The notes under the pieces: model-generated
Seen by the model: the letters and a program-made list of their open reading frames with translations, nothing else
Told to the model about the DNA's origin: nothing
Database searches by the model: none
Origin: Hyphomicrobiales bacterium
GTDB lineage: Bacteria; Pseudomonadota; Alphaproteobacteria; Rhizobiales; Rhizobiaceae
DNA length: 34,945 nucleotides
Assembly (NCBI GenBank): GCA_021775495.1
Contig: JAJFHT010000089.1
Location: 1 to 34,945 of the forward strand
Direction of reading: 5' to 3'
In this document: positions 34,801-34,945 of the stretch, piece by piece
How positions within the stretch are numbered: position 1 is the first letter of the stretch
Layout: each line of letters starts with the position of its first letter
Program-made: the position numbers and the translations under genes

Positions 34801-34945
34801 GGTTCTTGAGCATCGACGTCCAGGATTCGTTGGCGCAACGCCTCGGCATCGCGCAACACGACCGATGAAGTAAGGATGCGCTCTTCTTCATTGTTTACGA
34901 TCAACAGTGCCGGCGCGGCGCGCAATATTCGTTGGGATTGCAGCG
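31866..34945 (-). CDS. Hybrid sensor histidine kinase (HAMP-PAS-HisKA-HATPase-REC-REC), N-terminus beyond window
   Basis: The frame is open to the window end, so the first membrane segment and part of the sensor are missing; about 1025 residues are visible. Numbering here is from the TTG at 34925. In order they show a long helical, probably periplasmic sensor (1-260), a membrane helix (about 266-284), HAMP (285-335), a PAS_7-like domain (345-465), HisKA with His495 in [12 protein letters not shown], HATPase_c (N box NNAIKF, DTGIGIP, GGTGLGL), and two receivers. Phospho-acceptor aspartates are Asp783 (IVMDYKMPG) and Asp927 (VFMDIEMPG), with conserved lysines LMKPA and LSKPI. The layout recalls TorS/BarA-type kinases, except that the HPt domain is a separate protein encoded next. 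The signal is unknown. Confidence 0.92.
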   Translation of the reverse strand, partial: LQSQRILRAAPALLIVNNEEERILTSSVVLRDAEALRQRILDVDAQEPRTLVEAFYSSLLRLDGVVKKRLEATRDREELSARMLKAAEVSIRLAQPAERVLGGHLAEWTAGGAAEKERFSEPEAQLAKDIIDLLPQLELLTKLGNLTVELQSLTEAGSIEEVGILAFGVARAVDDVAVAADTAPDRSRARLLRQVSTLKSAGEGKHNLADLRRAELELIESSRLSLEYNARLANDLIASVGTLVEAARLKIDIAKTDAGAVKQVNTTVLQAMVVTSLLCSVLIGWLYVSRNLIGRLLDLSRSMLSIAAGNLDQELPDPGNNDEIGHMARALLVFRDTAVEVQKSNLVEIQTARQRLQEAIGSLSQGFALFDEDNKLLICNTRYLEIMLGDSSSAAPEGLPLKQIVKSAANSGRFASAMDDPAAWSRDHVKRVRSGADTFNEQFDTDQWAQVTVRRADQVGTVVVLSDITEVKRISQELGQAKDEAEAANEAKSTFLASMSHEIRTPLNGIMGMSALLSGTQLDYEQRDFATTINQAAETLLTIINDILDFSKVEAGAMDLERVPIDLTETIESAAELLASKASEKGIEFACGVSHSVPRAILGDSIRLKQILLNLLNNAIKFTDEGEVVLSVDVVKPTNDEPKLLINVRDTGIGIPADRMDRLFKSFSQVDASTSRRFGGTGLGLVITQRLLELMGGKITVESTPDVGTTFSVLLPFVETEIPVTRNVSDMLALVKDRRILVVDDNPTNLTIAGERLLGWDIQPELASDPEKALQLLRDGFEFDAIVMDYKMPGKTGLDLAFGVREMLGADAPPMILYSSISLLDSQMRARFDAARFAGQLMKPAKTLQMLTTLAKAMRPEVDLSQDNRELPVPDWGIFNAEMDVLLVDDNAINRKIGSKILKRLGIDPVVVSSGETAISRCLEQAFDTVFMDIEMPGMDGLAATAALRRQLPEPQQPYIVALTANAMVSDRESYLRAGMDDYLSKPIVIEHLLECLNRAQRHQKIKRASRTTTVIGEASWHEPS

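Noticed and set aside
1-34945. CRISPR arrays, rRNA, tRNA, prophage or full insertion sequences
   Set aside because: I saw no regularly spaced repeats, no rRNA or tRNA signatures, and no transposase, integrase or phage structural genes in the window.

Overview
The window reads as a chromosomal stretch of an alphaproteobacterium, most likely order Hyphomicrobiales (Rhizobiales). The grounds are the GC-rich coding sequence, an ArsR-methyltransferase gene coupled to metF, a fused MarR-controlled 5-oxoprolinase, and a rhizobial-looking palindromic repeat element. This placement is inference from gene content; no rRNA or tRNA gene is visible. Genes are dense and lie on both strands in many short transcription units.

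Left part (1-13.3 kb): mostly metabolic and housekeeping genes. They are a truncated TerC membrane protein; an AraC regulator beside a nitronate monooxygenase and a YcbX-like MOSC protein; a monoacylglycerol-lipase-type hydrolase; a tiny Cys-containing secreted peptide; the ribosome-associated ABC-F ATPase EttA; a secreted COG3650-like protein; a FabH-like ketosynthase followed by a second MOSC protein; DUF2293 and TrmO; a divergent carboxymuconolactone decarboxylase/HxlR pair with repeated operator-like boxes; and an ArsR-methyltransferase/metF operon with a good palindrome in front and a strong terminator behind.

Middle (13.3-22.3 kb): a 28-residue membrane peptide with a strong ribosome binding site, a small secreted protein of unknown function, a PLP-dependent ornithine/lysine-type decarboxylase, a CPA2 antiporter lacking an RCK domain, a membrane diguanylate cyclase, and two tandem cell-wall hydrolases (a GH25 lipoprotein and an SLT_2 lytic transglycosylase). 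A 267-bp MITE-like element with long imperfect inverted ends sits directly in front of a beta-lactamase-fold serine hydrolase gene.

Right part (22.3-34.9 kb): a fused 5-oxoprolinase/hydantoinase diverges from a MarR-type regulator, and an aldo/keto reductase follows. The most unusual region is 28.2-34.9 kb. A hybrid histidine kinase (HAMP-PAS-HisKA-HATPase-REC-REC, cut by the window edge), a stand-alone HPt protein, and a receiver-HAMP-EamA transporter fusion lie in overlapping order on the minus strand. This looks like a phosphorelay whose final receiver is covalently attached to a ten-helix permease. Converging on it is a LuxR-type regulator fused to an alpha/beta-hydrolase fold that has apparently lost its nucleophile and catalytic histidine, so it may act as a ligand sensor. 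Together these are the best candidate for an undescribed system: phosphorelay-gated transport beside a pseudo-hydrolase sensor.
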